Of a DNA stretch of 64,000 nt, positions 55,545-64,000 are shown piece by piece. Source of the DNA: Vombatus ursinus. Lineage: Eukaryota > Chordata > Mammalia > Diprotodontia > Vombatidae. The translations under genes were made by a program, and so were the position numbers. Where the stretch lies: the NCBI RefSeq assembly GCF_900497805.2, contig NW_020954626.1, forward strand, positions 2,526,974 through 2,590,973, given 5' to 3'. Within the stretch, counting starts at the first letter, position 1. Each line of letters begins with the position of its first letter. The notes under the pieces were generated by a model. It did not search any database. It saw only the letters and a list, made by a program, of their open reading frames with translations, and was not told the DNA's origin.

Positions 55545-55640
55545 GATTGCAAGGGCAAAGCCTTGGACTGATGAGGTACAAAAGAAGGAGAAAACATGAT
55601 CCTTGTCTTTAGGAGCTTACACTAGAGTTAAGATCATGCT
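55545..55640 (-). mobile_element. L2 LINE 3' scrap
   Basis: GATCCTTGTCTTTAGGAGC then TTACACTAGAG. Confidence 0.5.
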
Positions 55641-55791
55641 TATGTGTTCATCATGGCAGAAACACCACTAAGCAACACTTGGTAAGCTTAAGTGTAGTTA
55701 CTGTATTGTTTACAGGATAAATCTGAATTACCTTGGTTTGTTAGGTTGATAAACAGGTAAAAAATTATCCAATTCATCAACAAGCTTTTAT

Positions 55792-55918
55792 TTTTTAAAG
55801 CAGAGCTAAGTGACTTGTCCAGGGTCACACTGCTAATAAGTGTCTGAGGCCAGAATTGAACATAGTTCTTCCTGATTCCAATGCCAGTGCTCTGTCCACT
55901 GTGCTACCTAGCTGCCCC
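55792..55918 (-). mobile_element. Short Mar-type SINE with 14-bp TSD
   Basis: CTAAGTGACTTGTCCAGGG, GCTCTGTCCACTGTGCTAC, head CTAGCTGCCCC. Duplication AACAAGCTTTTATT (55779-55792) and AACGAGCTTTTATT (55919-55932), one mismatch. Confidence 0.85.
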
Positions 55919-55959
55919 AACGAGCTTTTATTAAGGGCCTAGAATCATACATTTAAAGC

Positions 55960-56100
55960 TTTAAAAGTTTGCCCATAAAAGTCAACCAGGCTAACCCTTC
56001 TCATTTTATATTTGAGGAAACTGAGGCTCAGAGAGGTGATTTGAGTAGAACCAGAACTTTTACCCAGTTCCTCTAATTCCCAAACCAACACTTAGTGAAG
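55960..56100 (-). mobile_element. MIR3-like SINE
   Basis: CTCATTTTATATTTGAGGAAAC, GAGGCTCAGAGAGGTGATTTG. Confidence 0.65.
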
Positions 56101-56104
56101 TGAT

Positions 56105-56167
56105 ATAATTGACTTTAAGAATACAAAAGAAAGCCTGGAGTTCAGGAAGCTTACATTCTACTTTGGC
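56105..56167 (-). mobile_element. L2 LINE scrap beside the duplication
   Basis: AATACAAAAGAAAGCCTGG and AGGAAGCTTACATTCTAC, antisense L2, ending where the duplicated segment begins. Confidence 0.6.
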
Positions 56168-56297
56168 AAGGTAGTTGGTTCACTGAGCAGATCAGAAGCT
56201 AATGTATTTCCCATTCATTTTATCTTGCCCTACTAATTGTTGACACATAGTAGGCATTTAATAAATGTTTATTGATTATTGATTGATTGACCATGGA
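56168..56297 (+). repeat. 130-bp duplication, copy 2
   Basis: See 55009-55138. The offset is exactly 1,159 bp throughout. Its left neighbour is antisense L2; its right neighbour continues as TCAATAAATATTAATTGATC. Confidence 0.97.
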
Positions 56298-56299
56298 GG

Positions 56300-56970
56300 C
56301 TGCTCAATAAATATTAATTGATCTAATCGAATGCAATTTCAAGCTGCACAATAAACATCTTTGGGGGAAAATATCTGTTTTTCTTTTCTTTTTTTACCCT
56401 AAGATTCTGTAGCTTGAATATCTTCCATTCCCTGCCTTGGCATGTGACCATGATGGGTACTAAAGAAATGAGTGGATAAGTGAAATTACAAGCACAAAAT
56501 CGCTGCTGAAAGAGAAAAGCCGTTTTCCCAATTTATTTTATGATGATAAGATGTCTTCTGTGCTAAGCAGTGAATGCTGTGTGATGAGGCTATTGAGAAC
56601 ACTTAGAGCTGAATTGTGATTGTGCAAGGGGGTGGGGAAGAGGAATCATATCTTTGCTGGAAATTGGTTGAGGTTGTTAATACTTGGCACCTCAAAATGC
56701 TGTGAAAAAGCAGGCTCTTTCTGCTTTCCCCTTTGCCTTGAAAATGGGCCTGATTTTACTTGGAAAGCTCTGTAATTAAAACTTAGCTATGCAAAGTACA
56801 AATTTGAGAGATGAGTGGATGCCAGATGCCTCAGAACTGACCCAATCTCTAGGGTTTCAGGGTGGGAGTCTTTGATAGCCTGGCATGTTGTGGAGATGGA
56901 GTCGACTCATAGGACCTGTGAGCAGGTCCAGCTGTGTCAGATGGGTACGTGGGAACCATAAAGAAGAATA
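56300..56970. other. No feature recognised
   Basis: Unassigned intron DNA. Confidence 0.4.
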
Positions 56971-56974
56971 AACC

Positions 56975-57150
56975 TGAGGTCATTGAGCCCAACCTCTTCA
57001 TTTTACAGATTAAGAAACTGAGGTCTACATAATGTAAGTCTTCCCCAAAAAGGTTAAGGACTTGCCTAAAGTCACACTGGGAACCAGTGTCAGAGCAGAG
57101 ATTTGAACCCAGATTCTCTGAATCCAAACCCAACATTCATTTGTTAGGTT
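56975..57150 (-). mobile_element. MIR3-like SINE
   Basis: GAGGTCATTGAGCCCAACC, TTTTACAGATTAAGAAACTG, AGGACTTGCCTAAAGTCAC, ATTTGAACCCAGATTCTCTG. Confidence 0.8.
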
Positions 57151-57845
57151 GCTGAGGCTGAAGAAGCCATAGCAAGGAGATGGCCGAATTTGGGGTCAAG
57201 GGTTAGGGAGGGAGAGTAAGTCCAGACTTTGAACCAGAAATTATCTTTACCAGGGCAGGTCGTTGTAGCTTGACATGGGTCCGGTTAGCTGTGAATGCAG
57301 ATCCTGCTCCTTTCCCTTCCCTTGGGTCTCTGTCAATGGTTGCTACGGAGATAAGAAAAGATACTGACGTTGGTGTGGCGTCCACCACGAGGCAAGTACA
57401 TGTGTCTAGTTGGCTATGGCACAGGCTCAAGTTACATGGATGCAGTAAGTGCCTAGAAACTCCGAGGAGTGAGAGTTCTGCTGTGCTCTGCCCTGGGCCA
57501 ACAACATCTCGACTAATAGATTAGGTTCTGAGTGCCATGCTTTAGTAAGGACGTCAGCACAATGGAGAGCTTCCAGATGGAGGGTGACCCAGATGGAGAG
57601 GAGACTCGAAATTATGCCATACAAGCATCAGTTGAAGGAACTGGGGATGTTTAGCCTAAGGAAGAGAAGACAAGGTGTGGCTCATGTTGGTTGTCTTTAG
57701 GTTTTTGGAGGGCTGTCAAGCAGACAATTAAGCTTTTCTGCTAAGGGCCAGAGGGCAGAATGAGGAACAATAGGTAGAAATTGAAAAAAGAAAAAACCTG
57801 AAAAAACTTCCCAAAAATCAGGAATTAGGGTTAGATAGAAGCCTT
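57150..57845. other. No feature recognised
   Basis: Somewhat GC-richer than its surroundings, with open frames on both strands (57203-57430, 57270-57524) that look like chance: no domain, no splice context. Confidence 0.45.
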
Positions 57846-57849
57846 AGGA

Positions 57850-58052
57850 CAGGGGTAGGGAACCTGCAGCCTAGAGGCCACACGTGGCCTTCTAGGTCCT
57901 CAAGTGCTGCCCTTCTACTGAATCCTAACTTCACGGAACAAATCCCCTTAATAAAAGGATTTGTTCTGTAAAACTTAGACTCAGTCAAAAGGCCACATTC
58001 AAGGACCTAGAGGGCCACACATGGCCTTGAGGCCCCAGGTTCCCCACCCCTG
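57850..58052. mobile_element. hAT-type MITE, copy 2 (well preserved)
   Basis: Terminal inverted repeats CAGGGGTAGGGAACCTGC and its complement GGTTCCCCACCCCTG. The same long internal palindrome as 49052-49252. The flanks CCTTAGGA and GCTTAGGA look like an 8-bp hAT target duplication with one change and a one-base offset. Confidence 0.9.
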
Positions 58053-58059
58053 TGCTTAG

Positions 58060-58690
58060 GAGGTATTACACAGATCATAGGATCACAGCATCATCCCTAT
58101 AGTTTCCCCTACTAGACTGGTAGGGACTATAATTCGTTTATAATTTAGTAGGCATAATTTCTACATTAATAGATAATTGTAAATTCTATAAATATAAATC
58201 TATATCAATTCTATAATTTGTAACAACTATTTGTGTTCATAGTTGGAACTATTAGCTAGCTAACCAGTTCTTCTTTGGTCTATTCTCAGGGTGAACTTTC
58301 CAAAACCTTGTGCATACCCAAGACCTAATCCCAGATATTTATTTTCCTATTTCTGATTGTCCTCTAACACAGATTCTCCTAGGCCCCCAGAAATTTATTG
58401 TATGGACTAACTTAGAACATAGTGGAGGATGGACTTTTTAAGACAGGCTCATAAGTTCACCTACCCTTTATGTGGATATGGCACAAAATGGACTTAATTT
58501 TCAGATGCCTTAGCTAGGGAAGCGACCCTGTGTACTCAGACCTTTCTGAACTCCCTGTCTCTGTATGATTCTCATCTACATGATGACAGAACAACTGGGA
58601 AAAATAAAAGTTAAAATGCAATAAAATGACTTGAGGTGGATTGTCATTCACAGAGCTTCCTTGAGAGTCAAATAAAATAATGGACATCAG
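58060..58690. other. No feature recognised
   Basis: AT-rich stretch with runs of ATAATTTAGTAGG type. No named repeat. Confidence 0.4.
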
Positions 58691-58699
58691 AAATAGGGA

Positions 58700-58915
58700 G
58701 GGGATCTGTGACTTAATTGGCATAGGAAAACTCCCAGGTGAGGAAAATTCCCTCCATAAATGCTGGGCAATACCCTCTCTATAGTTCATAGCTGTAAGAA
58801 CTGCCTACAGGTTACATGATTTTTGCAAGGTCACACAACCAGTATATGCCATTGGTAGGATTTGGACCTAGGTTTGGAAAGAGGGTTGCCTACCTCTGCA
58901 CTATACCACTGCACA
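58700..58915 (-). mobile_element. Type C SINE, antisense
   Basis: GGAAAATTCCCTCCATAAATG, CTCTATAGTTCATAGCTG, TTGCAAGGTCACACAACC, CACTATACCACTGCAC. Confidence 0.65.
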
Positions 58916-58974
58916 GAGTTTATACCAGACCTCTAGCTGTGGGGGAGAGAAAGCAAAAACAGCTTAATGTTGGA

Positions 58975-59270
58975 GATAATAAGTGGTATTTACTTTTATT
59001 TGGCACTTTAAAAAAAGTTTGCAAGGCCCTTTACAGACATTTGAGCCTCACACTAACCCAAAGAAGTAGGTATTTATATATACATACATACACATATATA
59101 CATATATATGTATATATAACTATTATTATCTCCATTTTACAAATGTGGAAACTCAAAAAGGTCTAGTGACTTGCCCAAGGTCATACAGGAAAATGTCAGA
59201 GGCAGGATTTGAACGTAGGTCTTCCTGACTCTAAGAGCTATACTCTAGCCACCATGTAGTGGTAGGTGTA
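58975..59270 (-). mobile_element. MIR-type SINE, long form, with a TA repeat
   Basis: TTTATTTGGCACTTTAAA, CCATTTTACAAATGTGG, GTGACTTGCCCAAGGTCATAC, GGATTTGAACGTAGGTC. TA/CA tract at 59072-59122. Confidence 0.75.
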
Positions 59271-59274
59271 GACC

Positions 59275-59810
59275 CAAATATCATGGCGCTTCAGGGGTGA
59301 GTGGGATACCTCGGTGGAGATGTATGGCTATGAGTTTAGAGTATCTTGACCAGTTTAAATGCATTCATCAGTCAATTCATTAAAACAACTGATTTCAAAA
59401 AACAAAAATAAAAAACAAAAAAAAAACTCATTTCTTGGATGTACACTGTTCCTTCCCCGTCCCCCCCCCATTAGTTATTTGCCTGGAATGGCTGAATGAC
59501 CCATTTGTCTTAGTATTAGATAGGTTTAACCTCAGAATCTATATGAGGTTTGAGTTGGCCTGTGGTGGTGAGTGAGTAAGTGGATATGATACCTGTGTGA
59601 AAGTGAAGACTTCCCTTTTTGCCACTAATAGCTCTATTCATATGCACAAAGAGAGCATTTGCGGTCCTGTCTCTCACCGACTGCAATAACACAGGGAAGA
59701 ACTGTGAAGGAATTCTTTGACTGGGAGGAGAATCAGGCATATTGACTTCTTCAGCATAGAGCTTTGGGGAATGAAGTGTGTGTGAACTCTCCTCTTTTCC
59801 TACTTCCTCT
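59275..59810. other. No feature recognised
   Basis: Includes an A-rich and a C-rich homopolymer stretch near 59395-59470. Antisense frame 59516-59866 shows no domain. Confidence 0.4.
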
Positions 59811-59814
59811 GCTC

Positions 59815-60010
59815 TAGAATGGCTAGTATGACCTTTGACATATACTGGCTGTGTGACCCTGGGCAAGTTACTTAACCTCTCAGTACACTGGGAAATTCTC
59901 TGACTATAAATTGCAGAGAAGATGCTAACCTAGTATTAAGAAAAGGAATTTTCTCACCCAAAAGTTCCCTATTTTATCCCTTCCATACCTGGGATATAGC
60001 TACACATGAA
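59815..60010 (+). mobile_element. Type C SINE (MIR-like head, distinct 3' tail)
   Basis: CTGGCTGTGTGACCCTGGGC, TTACTTAACCTCTCAGTAC, CTGACTATAAATTGCAGAG, AATTTTCTCACCCAAAAGTTC. Confidence 0.75.
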
Positions 60011-60890
60011 GCAGGAATTTTAATTTGATGTAATTTTTAATTAATTAATTAAGTTAATTTAATTAAGTTAAATTTAATTCAAATGCTCATTTTATGAATA
60101 AAATAAGTGAACGTATACACAGATGAATTTTTGGAAAAAACTTCCCAGCTCTCGGGTTATTTTTATTACACATAGTCTTTGAAAAAAAACAGGAGTATTT
60201 ATTTCTATTTCTCATGTTTTAATCCCATTACCTTGCCTGAGCACCCAAGAAGAATGATTTAAAGTAAGACATAGCTATTTGTGACAGCAAGAATTTGTTT
60301 GTTGGAATATTTGTAAATGACTCATCTGAATCCCTGAAATCCCTTGCCAATTATGCAAGAAGGAAGTCATTTGTTATCTGATACCAATCCTAACTTTTCT
60401 CATACAACTTAAAAGAATTTTTAAAAATGTAATCCCTGGGGAACTGAGTTATGCTACCATTAGCCTGATCACCTTCATAGAGAAAAGCTCTTTTGATAGG
60501 ATACTAAATAATTTAAACAGAATAATTATTGGCTCCTTAGGTATGTGTTTATGAAAGATAAACACTTGTATGATGGAATCAGTTATGAGAACAGAATAGA
60601 AAACATTCTTTGTCAGACGAAACTTAAGCAAAGACTGATTTCTATTGGCAAGGGGTTCATGGTTGAATTGCTCGTAAGATTCCTTCAACACATTTATTTA
60701 ATGAGCTCTAAAAAGCTATGGTCTCAATTTGTTCATTGTAACCAGCTAAATGTTAGTAATAAATCTTAAAGGGGGATGGGGTAGAAGTTTGTTAAGTGGG
60801 AAGAGTGAGATGCTCTGCTGTTTTTTGATTTTTATATTAATTTTACTTTTGCCACAAATTTTCCTTCTAATATACTTTTTTTTCTGTTTT
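60010..60890. other. End of intron 2, no named repeat
   Basis: AT-rich, with a TTAATTAATTAAGTTAATTT tract near 60040-60075. No exon-like frame besides exon 3 itself at the end. Confidence 0.45.
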
Positions 60891-60892
60891 AG

Positions 60893-60910
60893 GCCCACCT
60901 GGACTACCAG
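60893..60910 (+). CDS. GLDN: Gliomedin, coding exon 3: 18-nt collagen microexon
   Basis: Only 18 nt, coding for the completed Gly139, then PPGLP and the first base of Gly145. The acceptor is TGTTTTAG and the donor CAG|GTAAGA, close to consensus. With the flanking exons it gives GICLTG-PPGLPG-PPGMNG, in frame and of exactly the length of the human segment as I recall it (LTGPSGPPGPPG). Two Gly-X-Y triplets fit in it. It is far too short to appear as an open reading frame and was found from splice signals and protein homology. Confidence 0.93.
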
Positions 60911-61304
60911 GTAAGATACCATTAAATTTCCAGTAACATGGGAAGGGTCACTGGACATTCTTCCATCAGGTTTAAACAAAGCAAGAATGTGGGGGAAAGA
61001 GAAGGGAAAGGAGCTGGAATAATTCGGCACCCCATCCCCCTTCCCCAGACTAGAAGTCTGACAATTCTGAGCATCCAGTTTCCTTTCTGCTCCCCGTGAA
61101 GGGAAGGACAAGAAAGAAGAAGGAACTAGCTCCTATTCTCAAATTGTCTTTGACAGCCTGGATTTGGCCCTGCAGCTTTTCTTACTAGGGGTTTTACCCT
61201 GCTTTTTATATAATGCATATAAAAAGATTGTATTAATTCCAACCCAATTTAAAGCTAGTGCTGCATATTCTACAAATATTCACTAATTTTGTGTTTTGGT
61301 TTAG
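60911..61304 (+). other. GLDN: GLDN intron 3 (394 bp)
   Basis: Short phase-1 intron between GTAAGA (60911) and GGTTTAG (61304). No transposon was recognised in it, unlike the large introns on either side. Confidence 0.9.
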
Positions 61305-61412
61305 GACCCCCAGGAATGAATGGGTTACCAGGACACAATGGATCGGATGGATTGCCTGGCATTCCAGGAGCAAAGGGAGAAAAAGGAGCAAATGGGAAAA
61401 AAGGAAAAATGG
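61305..61412 (+). CDS. GLDN: Gliomedin, coding exon 4: Gly-X-Y repeats (residues 145-181)
   Basis: A 108-nt exon, twice the 54-nt unit common in collagen genes. It encodes uninterrupted Gly-X-Y triplets: [30 protein letters not shown] and KKGKMG. The run GLPGHNG and the block [15 protein letters not shown] correspond to human gliomedin GLPGHNG and [15 protein letters not shown] (from memory). It enters and leaves in phase 1. The donor G|GTATTT is weaker than the others, having T where A and G are usual. Unspliced reading runs into a stop after about 19 more codons, consistent with an exon end here. The remaining collagen repeats and the C-terminal olfactomedin domain lie beyond the window. 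Confidence 0.96.
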
Positions 61413-61620
61413 GTATTTTGGCAAAATTTATAAATAATTCTCTTATCCCATGTCTTTGTGGTTGCATTTGAAGAAAAACGAAAACTAGTGGTTGAGAAAC
61501 TAGGGAACTTTTGGTTCTGCGATATCCTGTAAGCCTTTGTGATCTGTTCTGCAGGCTCTTCCCCTCTCCCCCCAATCCCTAGCCAAACCTTGACAAATTG
61601 TCGTGTAAGACTTGGAGAAG

Positions 61621-61769
61621 GGCAGCTAGGTGGTGCAGTGGATAGAGCACTGGCCCTGAAGTCAGGAGGACCTGAGTTCAAATCCGGCCTCAGACCAAAC
61701 ACTTGTCACGTACTAGCTGTGTGACTCTGGGCAAGTCACTTAACCCCAATTGCCTTACCAAAAAAAAAA
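61621..61769 (+). mobile_element. Short Mar SINE with 13-bp TSD
   Basis: GGCAGCTAGGTGGTGCAGTG head, TTAACCCCAATTGCCTTACC then an A run. Duplication AAGACTTGGAGAA (61607-61619) and AAGACTTGGGGAA (61770-61782), one mismatch. Confidence 0.95.
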
Positions 61770-61949
61770 AAGACTTGGGGAAAGTGATCTCCCCAGCTGG
61801 TTTCTGAACCCCCAATGATGTCTTGAATCAGATCAGCCCTGAAGCCCCCCAGTTCAGTGCCAGTGATGCCCTTTCTGCTCTCTTTTCTATCTCCACTATC
61901 CTTCCTCCTCCACCCTAGAGCTTCATATTTTGACTCAAGTTTTATTGAT

Positions 61950-62640
61950 TTCAATTCAACATGCATTTATTAAGCATCTGTTAGGTACAGGATACACCCA
62001 GGTCCAGGAATACAAAGACAAAAGTGAAACAGTCCCTGCTTTCAAGGAGTTTGCATTCTATGGGGCGATGCAATGTGCACATGGACAAGTACATGGAAAA
62101 GACACAGAAAGTATTCAAAGTCATTTCAGGAAGGAAAGAGCTCTAACAATGGGAGGGAATCAGGAAAGGTCTTATGTAGGAGGCAGAGCTCCTGAGCTAT
62201 GCTTTGAAGGAAGAGAGGGGATCTACAAGGTAGAGAAAAGGACAGAGTACATTCCAGACATAGGGAGCCACCCGGGGAAAGGGTATGGTGGTGGGAACCA
62301 TTTGGGAAAAAAGCTAGAAGTCCATTTCACCCAGAACACAAAGTATGAAGGAGAATAATATTAAATATTAACATTAAATATTGCTCTAAAGGTAGGTAGG
62401 ATTTATATTGTAGAAGTCTTTGAATTTCGAGATAAGGATTTTGTCCTTTATATAATAGGCAGTAGGGAGCTATTGAAATAGATGAGTGACATACTCAGTT
62501 CTTTGTTTGGTAGTCATGTGAGGCATCAAATGGAGAAAGGGGAGATCAGAAGCTGGGGAGATTAATTAGGAGGCTATTGCAGTAGTACATGTGAGAAGTG
62601 AGAAAGACTTGAATTAGAGTAAAGGTTGTATGACTAGAGA
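61950..62640 (-). mobile_element. L2 LINE, long 3' relic
   Basis: GCATTTATTAAGCATCTGTTAG, CTTTCAAGGAGTTTGCATTC, GAGTACATTCCAGACATAGG, GGCAGTAGGGAGCTATTGAAA, TTAGGAGGCTATTGCAGTAG: the full order of an antisense L2 end. Confidence 0.8.
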
Positions 62641-62644
62641 GAAG

Positions 62645-62730
62645 AGGACATATACATATATATACATATTTATATGGATATATTTGTTATAGTTGTAGTT
62701 TTAGTTTATATACATATATACATGCATATA
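62645..62730. repeat. TA-rich simple repeat
   Basis: ATATACATATATATACATAT type tract. Confidence 0.85.
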
Positions 62731-62801
62731 TTTGCTATAGTTCTAGTTACAGTCAGTGTCTATACATAGGTATTATTATATACCTAAAAATTCATTATAG
62801 T

Positions 62802-62985
62802 TATTTTGTTGTTGTTCAGTCATTTCAGTTGTGTCTGACTCTTCATGACCCTATTTGGGGTTTTCTTGGCAAAGATACTGAAGTCGTTTGCCATTTCCTT
62901 CTCCAGATCATTTTACAGATGAGGAAACTGAGGCAAACAGGATTAAGTGACTTGCCCAGGGTCATACAGCTAGTAAGTGTCTGTT
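62802..62985 (-). mobile_element. Mar-1-type CORE-SINE, head missing
   Basis: TTGTTGTTCAGTCATTTCAG tail, CTGAGGCAAACAGGATTAAG, ending CATACAGCTAGTAAGTGTCTG. Confidence 0.85.
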
Positions 62986-63126
62986 CTAGTTGTAGTTATA
63001 GTTACAGTCAGTGTGTATCCTAGCCTTATCACTATGCTTCACTTTATGTATATTTTTCTATATTTCTTTGTACAATTTGTATTTATTGTGTTTCTAGCAG
63101 CAAAACGTTCCATTCCATTAACTTTT

Positions 63127-63352
63127 TTTTTTTTTGAGACCTGTGATTTCGTCAATATAGGGAGCTCCTGGTGAGGAATATCCTCTTCATCAATGCAGAT
63201 CAGCACGTCTCTTCATTTTATATAGAGGCTTCCCTGGAGGCCATGCGTAGATCGACACGCTGTGTCACATGGCCAATGTGGACCAGAGCCACCAGCTGGA
63301 CCCTGGTCTTCCTAAGTCCAAGGCCAGTTCCCTATCCACTGTGCCATCCTGC
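63127..63352 (-). mobile_element. Type C SINE, antisense
   Basis: T run, GAGACCTGTGATTTCGTC, GGGAGCTCCTGGTGAGG, then a modified core and the head TATCCACTGTGCCATCCTGC. Confidence 0.75.
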
Positions 63353-63439
63353 ATCTGCATTAATATACCATAATTTATTCATCTGTTTTCCAGTGACTAG
63401 ACGGAAGAGTTGTTTACAATTTGTTGTTTTCACACTAGA

Positions 63440-63640
63440 TTTTTGAGCTGACCTCTAGATTTGGTATCAGATAACCTGGGTTCGAATCGCTGGCTCTCCC
63501 ACTTACTACCTGCCTGACTTTGGTCAGTCAGTTGCTTCATGTCTCTGGGCCTCAGTTTCTTTATCTGTAAAATAAGGGAGCTGTGCTAGACTACTCCTAA
63601 GGTCCTTTTCAGCTCTGAATTTAAGATCCTAAAATAAGAT
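63440..63640 (+). mobile_element. MIR SINE with a good B box
   Basis: GGGTTCGAATC keeps a near-consensus RNA polymerase III B box; then GGGCCTCAGTTTCTTTATC and TTTCAGCTCTGAATTTAAG. Confidence 0.85.
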
Positions 63641-63659
63641 CAAAGTATTTTTTAAGGAA

Positions 63660-63840
63660 GATTAGTGAGAGGTCGAAGTGGACAGAAGGTTAATCTCAAA
63701 GTCAGAAAGACTTGGGTTCAAGTCTTATCCCTGATATGTGTGAGCTTGGCAATGATGGGGCAAGTCCCTTAAATTCTCTGTAACCTGGGCAATTCTTGAA
63801 GACTGTAAGACCCTGAGTAGTTGCCCATCTGTGTCACTGG
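63660..63840 (+). mobile_element. Type C SINE
   Basis: GACTTGGGTTCAAGTCTTATC, GATGGGGCAAGTCCCTTAA, GAGTAGTTGCCCATCTG. Confidence 0.65.
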
Positions 63841-63917
63841 AGGAAAGCATTTCAACACGAGGAATTTCCTTTTGTGGATTCACAAGCTTGGAACTCTTTT
63901 ACCACTCCGTTTCTCCT

Positions 63918-64000
63918 GCCACCAAAAAAGAGAAAGAAAGGAAGGAAGAAAGGAAGGAAGGAAGGAAGGAAGGAAGGAAGGAAGGAAGGAAGGAAGGAAG
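63918..64000. repeat. GGAA microsatellite at the window edge
   Basis: GAAAGGAAGGAAG units, pure GGAA from about 63953 to the last base; continues past the window. Confidence 0.95.

Larger units (their letters stand above)
52606..60892 (+). other. GLDN: GLDN intron 2 (8.3 kb)
   Basis: Phase-1 intron of 8,287 bp from donor GTATGA (52606) to an acceptor with a long T-rich tract ending TGTTTTAG (60892). It contains L2 interrupted by a Mar-1 SINE, hAT remnants, a hAT MITE and a 130-bp local duplication (55009-55138 and 56168-56297). Confidence 0.9.
61413..64000 (+). other. GLDN: GLDN intron 4, 5' part
   Basis: Begins at donor GTATTT and runs off the window. Contents: a short Mar SINE (61621-61769), an L2 relic on the - strand (61950-62640), a TA-rich tract, a partial Mar-1 SINE (62802-62985), a type C SINE (63127-63352), two MIR-like SINEs and a GGAA microsatellite at the edge. 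No further exon was seen. Confidence 0.85.

Noticed and set aside
57203-57524. Overlapping frames on both strands in a GC-richer stretch of intron 2 as a nested gene
   Set aside because: No ATG context, domain or splice structure; composition alone explains them.
61325-61702. 125-codon antisense frame across exon 4
   Set aside because: Antisense of Gly-X-Y coding DNA plus a SINE head; Phe/Pro-rich by composition, not a gene.
61539-61724. Frame reading LGGAVDRALALKSGGPEFKSG
   Set aside because: This is the translated tRNA-like head of a Mar SINE. Similar peptides occur at 33997-34182, 40508-40729 and 31539-31865.
63480-63500. Possible tRNA gene at GGGTTCGAATC
   Set aside because: Only the B box is tRNA-like; the surroundings are a MIR SINE and no cloverleaf can be drawn.
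1-64000. CRISPR array, operon, riboswitch or phage-like module
   Set aside because: No spaced direct repeats of CRISPR form, no dense coding, and clear eukaryotic introns and SINEs throughout.

Overview
The window is nuclear DNA from a mammal, almost certainly a marsupial. The evidence is the repeat content: dozens of tRNA-headed CORE-SINEs of the marsupial Mar-1 type (some with an RTE/BovB-like tail, some ending in AATTGCC), abundant MIR and L2 relics, marsupial-type L1 3' ends and long simple repeats. Which marsupial it is cannot be decided from this sequence. There is no prokaryotic gene, operon, CRISPR array or phage.

One host protein-coding gene is recognisable: the 5' half of GLDN (gliomedin), on the + strand. 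Four exons are visible. Exon 1 (21666-22028) lies in a CpG island and encodes the cytoplasmic tail, the type II membrane anchor, a coiled coil and a furin site. Exon 2 (52554-52605) encodes a short Cys-flanked segment with an N-glycosylation sequon. Exon 3 (60893-60910) is an 18-nt collagen microexon. Exon 4 (61305-61412) is a 108-nt Gly-X-Y exon. All junctions are GT-AG and the phases agree (0, 1, 1, 1). The 181 codons read without interruption. The rest of the collagen repeats and the olfactomedin domain must lie to the right of the window. Gliomedin is the Schwann-cell ligand that clusters sodium channels at nodes of Ranvier.

Layout. 1-21.4 kb is intergenic DNA upstream of GLDN, mostly L1, L2, MIR, Mar SINEs, a probable solo LTR and simple repeats. 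21.44-22.1 kb is the promoter, CpG island and exon 1. 22.0-52.6 kb is intron 1 (30.5 kb), with nested transposons, a retrocopied transcript inside an L1, and a tRNA-Gln pseudogene. 52.6-60.9 kb is intron 2, including two L2/hAT mosaics and a 130-bp near-identical local duplication. 60.9-61.3 kb is intron 3 (394 bp). From 61.4 kb intron 4 begins and runs off the window into a GGAA microsatellite.

No novel biological system was found. The points most worth a second look are: the retrocopy of an unidentified transcript with a 16-bp target-site duplication and a 93-codon open frame; the 97.7%-identical 130-bp duplication; an unexplained ~80-bp inverted repeat plus a 20-bp perfect palindrome just downstream of exon 1; a five-copy repeat family of which every copy has the same orientation; and a twin-primed (internally inverted) L1 at the left edge. 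Family names for repeats come from recall of consensus sequences, not from a database search.
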